DNA of 64,000 bases, taken from contig CAJBYO010000085.1 in assembly GCA_903959905.1 (NCBI GenBank), forward strand, positions 62,001 through 126,000, written 5' to 3'. The notes beneath the pieces are model-generated. The model saw only the letters and a list, made by a program, of their open reading frames with translations. It did not search any database and was not told where the DNA came from. Shown here piece after piece: positions 42,707 through 50,065 of this stretch (position 1 is its first letter; each line of letters begins with the position of its first letter). The stretch comes from an uncultured Bacteroidales bacterium (lineage in GTDB: Bacteria; Bacteroidota; Bacteroidia; Bacteroidales; FEN-979). The translations under genes were made by a program, and so were the position numbers.

Positions 42707-43666
42707 CTATTTCGCCGCAAACGGTTTCAACTCTGCAGGTAACTTGTCAAAATTCGGGTTCTTCTGCGGGATCACAGAGGGCTGGCCATCTTTTTCAAGG
42801 ATCTTAATTCCGTTTTCCTTTGCCAGCATGAACTGCAGAAAAGCCATTGCGGCAGGTTTGTTGGGCGCCGCGTTAAGCATCGTCACCCCGTAAATCATCG
42901 GTTCACCTTTCATATTAACCTTTTGCCCCGGTTCTTTGCCATTGATGGGCACCACGGCTGTGTTATAGAGTTCAGTTAACTTCTGATCCTTCAGATTGAT
43001 CTCTCCCGGTAGTTCCAGGTATTTCAGGTCATGCTGGATGGCAACAGATTTGTACAGAAAAATGTAATCAACCGACTGTGACTCCAGGACTGCCACCAGG
43101 TCAACCTCCTTGGGCCTCATATAATTCAGATCCTTGGAAGTCAATAGGTTTGTCAGACCTGGTTTCTTATAATACTTCTCGGCCAGTTGAACGGTCATCA
43201 CCGCCCGATACCCGCAGGGATCTGAATTGGGATCGGCACGGCCAAAGGCAACATCTTTCTTCTGAAGGATCTCAAACCAGTTTTTAGCATTGATCTGGGC
43301 GGCATATCTTGATTTTTCAGTATATACAATACACATCTCGTTGGAGGCGAACAGGATGTTCCAGGAGGCATATTTTGGAACCAGCATGTTATCAATAACC
43401 TTATAATCGGCAGACGCCATGATATCGCACGGTTTATTCAGGTCGGTGATTTTACGTGCAGATTCCACGCTGCCGGCAGATTCCATCAGGATGTTCACCT
43501 CCGGATGGATCTTTTTAAAAGCGGCAGCAATTTCCTTCATGGGAACGGACAAACTACCGGCGTGAAAGATCACAAGGTCGCCGGAAACCGGCTTTTGGGC
43601 ACCTGTTGACAGAGATGCGAAACAGGCAAGCAGGGAAGCACAGAGTAAAAGGGCAATCTTTTTCAT
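42707..43666 (-). CDS. wtpA: Tungstate/molybdate substrate-binding protein
   Basis: A 319-residue periplasmic binding protein with a signal peptide (about 1-22, CFASLSTGA). FHAGSLSVPMKEI, SAGSVESARKI, DIMASADYKVID, FGRADPNSDPCGYRAVM and YKSVAIQHDLKYLELP match the WtpA/ModA-like group (WtpA type is preferred because of the LxxADPxxDPCGYRA stretch). It captures tungstate or molybdate, cofactor metals of anaerobic oxidoreductases. First gene of the operon, with a -7 box at 43698-43705. Confidence 0.88.
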   Translation of the reverse strand: MKKIALLLCASLLACFASLSTGAQKPVSGDLVIFHAGSLSVPMKEIAAAFKKIHPEVNILMESAGSVESARKITDLNKPCDIMASADYKVIDNMLVPKYASWNILFASNEMCIVYTEKSRYAAQINAKNWFEILQKKDVAFGRADPNSDPCGYRAVMTVQLAEKYYKKPGLTNLLTSKDLNYMRPKEVDLVAVLESQSVDYIFLYKSVAIQHDLKYLELPGEINLKDQKLTELYNTAVVPINGKEPGQKVNMKGEPMIYGVTMLNAAPNKPAAMAFLQFMLAKENGIKILEKDGQPSVIPQKNPNFDKLPAELKPFAAK

Positions 43667-43697
43667 ATTCGCTATGGTTATAAAATGGTAACAGGCA

Positions 43698-43705
43698 CAA
43701 AAGTA
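43698..43705 (-). promoter_or_regulatory. -7 promoter element of the wtpABC operon
   Basis: The minus strand reads TACTTTTG, 32 bases before the wtpA ATG at 43666. Confidence 0.5.
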
Positions 43706-43785
43706 GAAGATTTAGCGATATGCAGAGAACAACCTATCCGAAAAAAATCGCTTAAACGTTGAATGGAACAGTGATTTTTAATTAA

Positions 43786-43878
43786 TGGAACGCAGATTCC
43801 ACTGATATGACAGATGAACACTGTTTTTGTTCAATCAGTGAAAATCAGTCCCATCAGTGGAATCAGTATGCGATTCTG
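43786..43878. repeat. Dispersed intergenic repeat, long imperfect palindrome
   Basis: It begins ATGGAACGCAGATTCCACTGAT and ends with a pairing arm (ATCAGTGGAATCAGTATGCG), so it can fold into a long hairpin. It is related to 39033-39117. The TATGCGATT inside is part of this repeat and not of the regulon element. Confidence 0.6.
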
Positions 43879-43920
43879 TAAAGGAAGAATCCCGTTAATC
43901 AAACCATTTCATTGGCTGAT

Positions 43921-44667
43921 ATAAAACACGTTCCACACAAAGGAATTTTCTTTTCCTCGGCACGATCCTCCTGGTTTTGCTGGCAGGATCAATCTTTATG
44001 GGGCTTATGAAGACGGCCAGGAAAAAAAAGAAATCCGAAGGGCTTCTGCTGAATATCCTTCCGGCAAAGGTGGTGGACGAACTAAAACAGTCGGGGAGCT
44101 CAGAAGCAAAACGAATATGATGAAGTGACGGTGATGTGCACAGGTTTTAAGAATTTCACCACAATTTCAGAGAAGCTTTCCGCGGCAGAACTGGTTAAGA
44201 TACTTCACACCTGTTTTACTGCATTCGACAGGATCATCCACAAATACAACCTTGAAAAAATAAAGACAATTGGCGACAGTTATCTGTGCGCAGGCGGGCT
44301 TCCTGTTCAGAATAAAACACATGCCGTTGATGCAGTGAATGCCGCACTTGAAATCCAGGCCTTCATGATGGAACACGCCGAGCAGATGAAAAAATCCGGA
44401 ACGGAAATTTTTGAAATCAGGATAGGAATCCATACCGGCCCGGTGGTTGCAGGCATTGTAGGAATCAGAAAATTCGCGTATGACATCTGGGGCGATACAG
44501 TCAATACAGCCTCACGTATTGAAAGCAGCGGGGAAGCCGGCAGAATCAACATCAGCGAGGCAACCTACCAGCTTGTTAAACCCAGGTTCAATTGTACGCA
44601 CCGTGGCATGATTGAAGCAAAGAATAAAGGAAAAATTGAGATGTATTTTGTCAATTATGCTGTTTGA
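43921..44667 (+). pseudogene. Broken adenylate/guanylate cyclase gene
   Basis: Two overlapping frames together read as a class III cyclase. The first part (about 43921-44120) gives a membrane helix (LFLGTILLVLLAGSIFMG) then LLLNILPAKVVDELKQSG and EAKRI before a TGA at 44118-44120. The second frame continues from 44113 as EYDEVTVMCTGFKNFTTISE, then IGDSYLCAGG, AALEIQAFM and IHTGPVVAGIVG to 44667. So a one-base frame shift interrupts the gene just before the catalytic domain and the N-terminal sensor part is missing, with a stop in frame near 43917. Cyclic-nucleotide synthesis from it is unlikely. Confidence 0.8.
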
Positions 44668-44786
44668 AGGACATACCATCCCCTTGGTTTAATTATGCTC
44701 AATCAGTTTTTAATGTAATTTTGGCCGGGGATATTATCTTTAACATTTGATTTTCCTGCCATTTCATGCCAAATGAGCCGTGAGGA

Positions 44787-45677
44787 ATGAAGAATCTGAT
44801 TGTAACGCTGTCTTTCCTGTTGACTTTACTTTCCTGGGATTCATCCGGGCAGGGGATCAAACCTGTAAGGATCGGACTTTTTACCGACTGCCAGTATTGT
44901 AACTGCCCGGAGAGCGGCAAGCGCAACTACAAACTTTCACTGGTGAAACTTGACAGTTGTGTCAGTTTATTCAACTCCATGCAACTGGATGGTGTGTTTC
45001 ACCTTGGCGACATGATCGACCATGATGTACGCAGCTACGACAGCGTGCTTCCCCGATTCAGTAAAATCAACGCTCCCCTTCACCTGCTCCTCGGGAACCA
45101 TGATTATATGATCAAGAGCAGGTACAAGGCGGGACTTCTCGACCGCATCGGCATTAAAGAGGAGCATTATATTGTTGACCTCGGCACCTGGCGGTTTATC
45201 ATTCTGAACGGTGATGATCTCAGTTTTACGGCTCCGCAGAACAAAAAGCAGAAACAGGAGCGGCAGGATATGGTGAATGATCAGTATTCGCAGCTGCGCA
45301 TGAACGGACTCCCCTGGAACGGCGGCATCGGAAGTGAGCAAATGAGGTGGCTGGAGGTAAAACTCAATGAGAGTGAAAGGGACCTGATGAAGGTGGTTGT
45401 GATGTGCCACTTCCCGTTGTTCACCAAAGACAACCACAACCTCTTCAACAACCGGGAGCTTTTTCACCTTATTTCACGCTATAACTGCGTTAAGGCTTAT
45501 TTCAACGGGCATTATCACTCGGGGAACTATAAAGTCAGGGATGGAATCCACCTGGTCAACTTCAAAGGGATGGTTGATACGGAGCAGAATGCTTTTGCCG
45601 TTATTACACTTACAAATGACAGTATCCTCATCAAAGGGTATGGCCGCGAACCCGACCGGCACCTGAAGATAAAGTAA
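44787..45677 (+). CDS. Calcineurin-like metallophosphoesterase, secreted
   Basis: A 296-residue protein with a signal peptide (about 1-21, LLSWDSSGQ). The metallophosphoesterase motifs are in order: GLFTDCQYC (first metal Asp), FHLGDMIDHDV (GD), LLLGNHDYM (GNHD), VVMCHFPLF (H) and FNGHYHSGNY (GHxH). It probably cleaves phosphoesters in the periplasm. A TAATTTTG box at 44716-44723 lies 64 bases upstream. The next gene starts 11 bases after the stop. Confidence 0.88.
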   Translation: MKNLIVTLSFLLTLLSWDSSGQGIKPVRIGLFTDCQYCNCPESGKRNYKLSLVKLDSCVSLFNSMQLDGVFHLGDMIDHDVRSYDSVLPRFSKINAPLHLLLGNHDYMIKSRYKAGLLDRIGIKEEHYIVDLGTWRFIILNGDDLSFTAPQNKKQKQERQDMVNDQYSQLRMNGLPWNGGIGSEQMRWLEVKLNESERDLMKVVVMCHFPLFTKDNHNLFNNRELFHLISRYNCVKAYFNGHYHSGNYKVRDGIHLVNFKGMVDTEQNAFAVITLTNDSILIKGYGREPDRHLKIK

Positions 45678-45688
45678 ACATTCATACT

Positions 45689-45988
45689 ATGCCGAACCGA
45701 CATCCCCAGCACATTCTGAACACCTCCTCCAACCTGCTTGGATTTTGCCTTGTGGTGCTGACATCGCTTAAAATATCCAAATATTCAAGTGTAACAAGTA
45801 TAGATGAAATGACAGGCATTGCCTGCATCCTTTTGATCGCATGCAGTCTCTTCTCCTTCTTATCCCTCAGATCAACGAACGTTAAAATGGCTTCCGGTTT
45901 TGAAGAACTTGCGGATAAAATATTTATTGCGGCACTCATATTTATGTTTGGGATAACCTTCATGGTTGCGTTTTCAATCATTTTTTAA
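45689..45988 (+). CDS. Small membrane protein, unknown
   Basis: A 99-residue protein with three predicted membrane segments (about 13-30, 42-60, 75-98) and no recognised domain. It starts 11 bases after the phosphoesterase gene and overlaps the upstream extension of the cyclase-family gene, so it is probably part of the same transcript. Function unknown. Confidence 0.55.
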   Translation: MPNRHPQHILNTSSNLLGFCLVVLTSLKISKYSSVTSIDEMTGIACILLIACSLFSFLSLRSTNVKMASGFEELADKIFIAALIFMFGITFMVAFSIIF

Positions 45989-46007
45989 TTTAATTATCCT
46001 TCTGACA

Positions 46008-46673
46008 ATGCCTTTGAAAGTTATTGACCTGACCCGACTCTGTAACAGCGGAATGACTGTTTATCCCGGAACACCCTGTCCTGAATTCAACCCGGTGAGC
46101 AACATAGCGAGCGACGGGTATGCAGAGCACCTGATTTCCATGGTCTCCCATACAGGTACCCATATTGATGCTCCATGCCATGTTCTTGAAAATGCAAAAT
46201 CGCTTGATCAATTTGCGGTTGACAAGTTCACCGGGTTGGCCATGGTTATCGATTGCCGTGGAAACGAGGAAATCAGCCGGGAATTCCTGCTGAAATTTGA
46301 GAAAGTAATTTCCGGTATCGATTTCATTCTGTTTTATACAGGATGGCAGTTCAAATGGGAAACTGAACAGTATTTCACAGATTGCCCCACCCTTACTGCC
46401 GAAGCCGCAAAATGGCTTACCGGCTTTCATCTCAAAGGCATCGGGTTTGATTCATTTTCCGTCGACAGTGTTGTATCAACCCAGGCCGTAGCACCTGAAA
46501 CGCTGCCCAATCATCATATCCTGCTGGCAAGGGAGATCCTGCTGATTGAAAACCTCACCAATCTTGACCTGCTGCCCGCTGACCGTTTTTCTTTCCACTG
46601 TTTTCCGTTAAAGATTGAACATGCCGACGGTTCACCGGTGCGGGCAGTGGCCATATTTGAGGAACAGGCTTAA
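46008..46673 (+). CDS. Cyclase-family metal hydrolase (kynurenine formamidase-like)
   Basis: The ATG at 46008 gives 221 residues (MPLKVIDLTRLCNSGM); the frame can extend to 45966 inside the previous gene but the family starts with IDLT. The HTGTHIDAPCH motif gives the metal-binding His/Asp set of PF04199, with ILFYTGW and GFDSFSVDSV later. These enzymes hydrolyse amide bonds such as N-formylkynurenine or cyclic imides. Twenty bases after the membrane-protein gene. The substrate is unknown here; no tryptophan-degradation genes are nearby. Confidence 0.88.
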   Translation: MPLKVIDLTRLCNSGMTVYPGTPCPEFNPVSNIASDGYAEHLISMVSHTGTHIDAPCHVLENAKSLDQFAVDKFTGLAMVIDCRGNEEISREFLLKFEKVISGIDFILFYTGWQFKWETEQYFTDCPTLTAEAAKWLTGFHLKGIGFDSFSVDSVVSTQAVAPETLPNHHILLAREILLIENLTNLDLLPADRFSFHCFPLKIEHADGSPVRAVAIFEEQA

Positions 46674-46866
46674 ACATATTTTTGAATCGTATGCCGCATG
46701 AAGTGAGCACCCGTATTTCCCAATCCCGCACACGCAAAAGTTATAATTCCGTACACTTTACCGGCGGGTGCTGATAATGGGGATATCCTGCTTTTTGATA
46801 ACAACGGAAATGTGTTCGGCACCATCCCGATCTTTATTTTCCAGGATGATTAGCTTTGAGTCTCGC

Positions 46867-47103
46867 TCAACATGCACATGGCCTGTTGACCAGGAAGAAA
46901 CCGAAAAACCCGCCGAATGCGATGCTTGACCAAGGATTGCCGGTGATGGCACATGTCCCGTTCGGACATCCCACAAAATAATAATACAGGAACCCGCCCA
47001 AGCCTCCCAGGGCTGTAAAAAGGACTGGCTTCCAGAACATCCATGTTTTAAGTTTTTCTTTTAAAGTCAACTGTTCCTGGTTGGTTTTACATGTTTCTGA
47101 CAT
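46867..47103 (-). CDS. DUF6132-like small membrane protein with Cys pair
   Basis: A 78-residue protein with two hydrophobic segments (about 27-43 and 58-75) separated by FVGCPNGTCAITGNPWSS, giving two cysteines spaced C-x4-C on one face. It ends in CAC. This matches the DUF6132-type pattern seen in Bacteroidota beside rhodaneses and sulfur genes. It is downstream of the third copy of the shared 20-bp element and a -7 box (47184-47191), which ties it to the other Cys-rich loci. Function unknown. Confidence 0.7.
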   Translation of the reverse strand: MSETCKTNQEQLTLKEKLKTWMFWKPVLFTALGGLGGFLYYYFVGCPNGTCAITGNPWSSIAFGGFFGFFLVNRPCAC

Positions 47104-47183
47104 TCTGACTTGCTTTTTGTGGATAAACGACTAAACCATGAATGTGTTTTCATGGTCCCTTCATGGTATGAAGGAATTCAAGG

Positions 47184-47229
47184 CAAAAATACAAAAAGAA
47201 TTCGGAATAGTGTTACTTATGCGATTTAA
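47184..47229 (-). promoter_or_regulatory. -7 box and third copy of the shared 20-bp element, upstream of the DUF6132-like gene
   Basis: The minus strand has TATTTTTG at 47184-47191 for the gene starting at 47103. The shared element, oriented on the plus strand as GTGTTACTTATGCGATTTAA, lies at 47210-47229, about 18 bases upstream of the box. It is in the opposite orientation to copies 1 and 2 relative to transcription. Confidence 0.5.
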
Positions 47230-47258
47230 TTTATCATTCTTTCCGGTCAGTATCCATA

Positions 47259-47666
47259 CTATTCCAACGGAAGGTTCTGTTGTGACCAGGCAGAAATGCC
47301 GCCCGACATATTTTTAACTGATTTGAAACCCCTGGCCTTCATCGTTGAAGCGGCGCTGGAACTGCGATTTCCTCCCAGACAATAAACAAGATAGGTTTTG
47401 TTTTTATCCATTTTATCCACCATGGCTTCAAAATCATTGCTGTTATAATCAACATTGGTCGCATTATGCAGATGACCTGACGAAAACTCTCCCGGAGTCC
47501 GTACATCAAGAATCAGAAAGTCGGTATTGGTGATATTATCCTGGATGAATTTTTGAGCCTCTGCAGGGCTGATATCCTGAACTCCATTACCGGATCTGCA
47601 CCCGGAGAACAAGCTGATCACGGTAATAAAAACAAGCAGAAACCCGCAGCCGCAGATTGGTTTCAT
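47259..47666 (-). CDS. Rhodanese-domain lipoprotein
   Basis: A 135-residue exported lipoprotein (SLFSGCRSG lipobox, Cys near residue 23). The rhodanese fold has ILDVRTPGEFSSGHL and the intact catalytic loop VYCLGGNRSSSAA, so it should carry a persulfide, unlike the arsR-operon rhodanese at 33133. It begins 11 bases after the PPK2 stop and is probably read through from it. Its 3' side holds the shared regulatory element. Confidence 0.88.
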   Translation of the reverse strand: MKPICGCGFLLVFITVISLFSGCRSGNGVQDISPAEAQKFIQDNITNTDFLILDVRTPGEFSSGHLHNATNVDYNSNDFEAMVDKMDKNKTYLVYCLGGNRSSSAASTMKARGFKSVKNMSGGISAWSQQNLPLE

Positions 47667-47677
47667 ATGCTGACGAA

Positions 47678-48574
47678 TTAATATTTTTTCGGAACAAAGG
47701 TCTGCTCTGTCATGGGTGGCCTTACATAGGCTTTATCCCTTTCAAGCGGAGGCAGGACGATTTTTTCACGAGGTACATCCCCGTGTGGAACCATGCTGAG
47801 CAGGTGACTGATGCAGTTGAGTCGGGCACGGCGTTTATCGTCGGCCTCAACAACATACCAGGGAGATTGCTTCGTATCGGAATAAGCAAACATCTCATCC
47901 TTGGCTTTTGAATATTCAACCCATTTGGTGCGGGATTCAACATCCATCGGGCTGATCTTCCATCGGCGTGTCGGGTCTTCGATCCGCTGGATGAAACGTT
48001 TTTCCTGTTCCTTATCACTCACGGAGAACCAGTATTTGATGAGGATGATACCTGAACGGATCAGCATCGTTTCAAAATTCGGACATGACCGCAGGAAATC
48101 CCAGTATTCTGCTTCAGTACAAAAACCCATGACGCGCTCAACCCCTGCCCTGTTGTACCAGCTGCGGTCAAAAAGCACCATTTCACCAGCCGCCGGAAGA
48201 TGGGGCACGTACCGTTGAAAGTACCATTGGGTCTTTTCCTTTTCAGTTGGGATGCCAAGCGCGACAACCCTGCAGATACGAGGATTCAGGCTTTCAGTGA
48301 TCCGTTTAATCGAACCGCCTTTTCCGGCTGCATCCCTGCCCTCAAATAAAACCACAACCCTGAGACCCTTGTATTTGATCCATTCCTGCAGTCGTACCAG
48401 TTCAATCTGCAGTTTAACCATTTCATCCTCATAGAAATGACGTGAGAGCTTGTCAACGCCCTCATCCTCAGGATTGGAATCAGCAACTTCAGTCTCTTTC
48501 TGAATGGATTTCACAGAAGGAACTTTCTTTTCTTTCTTCTCCTTGTCTTTGGATTTTTCATTTTTATGGCTCAT
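47678..48574 (-). CDS. ppk2: Polyphosphate kinase 2 family protein
   Basis: The ATG at 48574 (MSHKNEKSKDKEKKEK) gives 298 residues with a Lys/Glu-rich N-terminal tail of about 30 residues. The core has Walker A LFEGRDAAGKGG, then TEKEKTQWYFQRYVPHLPAAGEMVLFDRSWYNRAGVERVMGFC with the Walker B FDRSWYNR typical of PPK2. It phosphorylates nucleotides (GDP/ADP or AMP) from polyphosphate or the reverse. The frame extends to 48613 but that adds only a Pro/Asn-rich stub. Confidence 0.93.
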   Translation of the reverse strand: MSHKNEKSKDKEKKEKKVPSVKSIQKETEVADSNPEDEGVDKLSRHFYEDEMVKLQIELVRLQEWIKYKGLRVVVLFEGRDAAGKGGSIKRITESLNPRICRVVALGIPTEKEKTQWYFQRYVPHLPAAGEMVLFDRSWYNRAGVERVMGFCTEAEYWDFLRSCPNFETMLIRSGIILIKYWFSVSDKEQEKRFIQRIEDPTRRWKISPMDVESRTKWVEYSKAKDEMFAYSDTKQSPWYVVEADDKRRARLNCISHLLSMVPHGDVPREKIVLPPLERDKAYVRPPMTEQTFVPKKY

Positions 48575-48652
48575 AGAGGAAGGATTTAGATTGTGATTTA
48601 CGAAGATAGGCAATTAACAGGCGTTATGAAATGGATGCCGCCACATTTATTT

Positions 48653-49819
48653 TTATACCACCTCTCTGACCCCGTCTGAAACAGCAGCCAGGTAGAAATT
48701 TGCTTCCAGACCGGTTTTTTTCTGATAACCTGCACCAACACGTTCAATAAATAATTCGACAGTGTCATTCCGAACCAGGCTTACAGTACACCCGCCAAAA
48801 CCGGCACCAGTCATCCTGGACCCGACAACACCGTTAATTTTCTGAGCTTCGGCCACCATGGCATCCAGTTCGGGACCGGTAACCTCGTAATTGTAGCGAA
48901 GCGATTCATGGGAAGCGTTCATCAGGGCACCAAACTGGAGGATGTCTCCTTTCAGCAGGCTGGAAACGGCATTCAACACACGTTGATTTTCTGAGATGAC
49001 ATGGCGCGCCCGCATTCTGACCAATTCATCCGGAATAGTCTCCTGCATTTTATAAAACTGCATGAAGCTGATCTCTCCAAGTTTTGACACAGGATGGGTC
49101 TGGCTAAGGTAGGTCACCGCCAGCTGACATTCAACAACGCGCTCATTGTATCTGGAGCCGGCAAGCCCGCGCTGCTTGTTGGTATTGCCGATAATAAGGG
49201 TGTAGCCATTCAGTAACAGCGGCACCTGTTTGTATTCAAGGGTCAGGCAGTTGAGAAAAAGGGCGTGGTCCTTTTTACCCATCCCGATGGCAAACATATC
49301 CATGATGCCGCAATTGACCCCCACAAATTCATTTTCTGCCCGCCTGGCCAGCTTCACCAGGTCAATCATTTCAAGCCGGGTAACGTTGAGCATGGCTGTT
49401 AACGCGTATGCTGTGACCATTTCGATGGATGCGGAGGAGGATAAACCGGCACTGTAGGGAATATCACCGTTAAACAGCAGATCAAACCCCGACAGCGGGA
49501 TATTCATCTGTTTGAACTGGTCAAATATGCCAAGCGGATAATTCACCCATTGATCACCGTCGCGTTTGCCAACGGCCGAAAGTGGGATTTCTGCCCTGTA
49601 TTCATTATTCTCAGAGGCCAGGCGCACCAGGGGAAGCGCAGACGGGCGTATGAGCAGGTATGTGCCATATTGCAATGCACAGGGCAGTACGAAGCCTCCG
49701 TTATAGTCTGTGTGTTCGCCGATCAGGTTTACCCTGCCAGGGGCGAAAAAACACCTGGGCTTTTCATCGGATTCTCCGTAGAGAGCAAGAAAGAGGTTGG
49801 TTAGTTGCAGCAGGTCCAT
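48653..49819 (-). CDS. galK: Galactokinase
   Basis: A 388-residue GHMP-family kinase that phosphorylates galactose at C1. Hallmarks: PGRVNLIGEHTDYNGG at the N-terminus, ATP-binding SAGLSSSASIEM and TGAGFGGCTVSLV near the C-terminus. No other Leloir genes (galT, galE) are in the window. It sits upstream, divergent from the beta-mannosidase gene, with a large inverted repeat between. Confidence 0.95.
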   Translation of the reverse strand: MDLLQLTNLFLALYGESDEKPRCFFAPGRVNLIGEHTDYNGGFVLPCALQYGTYLLIRPSALPLVRLASENNEYRAEIPLSAVGKRDGDQWVNYPLGIFDQFKQMNIPLSGFDLLFNGDIPYSAGLSSSASIEMVTAYALTAMLNVTRLEMIDLVKLARRAENEFVGVNCGIMDMFAIGMGKKDHALFLNCLTLEYKQVPLLLNGYTLIIGNTNKQRGLAGSRYNERVVECQLAVTYLSQTHPVSKLGEISFMQFYKMQETIPDELVRMRARHVISENQRVLNAVSSLLKGDILQFGALMNASHESLRYNYEVTGPELDAMVAEAQKINGVVGSRMTGAGFGGCTVSLVRNDTVELFIERVGAGYQKKTGLEANFYLAAVSDGVREVV

Positions 49820-49902
49820 GGGGGTGAGTTGAAATCAGTTTTTGATGAGATGTTTTTGTATTTGCTAAATTAGAAAGAAATTCCTGTACCAATAAAAAAA
49901 AT

Positions 49903-49987
49903 AACCACTAAGGCACGGAGGACCTAAGAAGCACTAAGCTCGAGGATTTTCTTAGTGCTTCTTAGTGTCCTCCGTGCCTTAGTGGTT
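49903..49987. repeat. Near-perfect 36/37-bp inverted repeat
   Basis: Left arm 49903-49938 and right arm 49951-49987 are reverse complements with a single one-base gap; the loop is 12 bases. The arms contain ACTAAGGCACGGAGGAC, similar to the CCAC..AGGCAC repeats at 25776-25810 and 31017-31050. It lies between divergent galK and the beta-mannosidase gene. Confidence 0.85.
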
Positions 49988-50038
49988 AAAACAGGTTGTC
50001 GAAGCATGATAAACCGGCAACTAATCACAGGAAAATGG

Positions 50039-50046
50039 TACTTTTG
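50039..50046 (+). promoter_or_regulatory. -7 promoter element of the beta-mannosidase gene
   Basis: TACTTTTG lies 19 bases before the ATG at 50066 and just after the inverted repeat. It argues against the longer frame that starts at 49955 inside the repeat. Confidence 0.5.
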
Positions 50047-50065
50047 CGGCGTAAAATTTCAAGCC

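Noticed and set aside
43867-43876. TATGCGATT as a fourth copy of the 20-bp element
   Set aside because: It lies inside the dispersed repeat 43786-43878 and lacks the GTGATA part and a -7 box.
44125-44667. Intact 180-residue adenylate cyclase
   Set aside because: The first codon is GTG in the middle of the family domain and the upstream coding part continues in another frame, so it is a fragment.
46758-46976. A 72-residue minus-strand frame ending in IILENKDRDGAEHISVVI
   Set aside because: It overlaps the DUF6132-like gene in another frame and has no clear start; the tail from 46758 to about 46870 could still be a tiny gene, but I could not support it.
49955-50065. Longer beta-mannosidase starting at 49955
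   Set aside because: The extension lies in the inverted repeat and upstream of the -7 box at 50039-50046.
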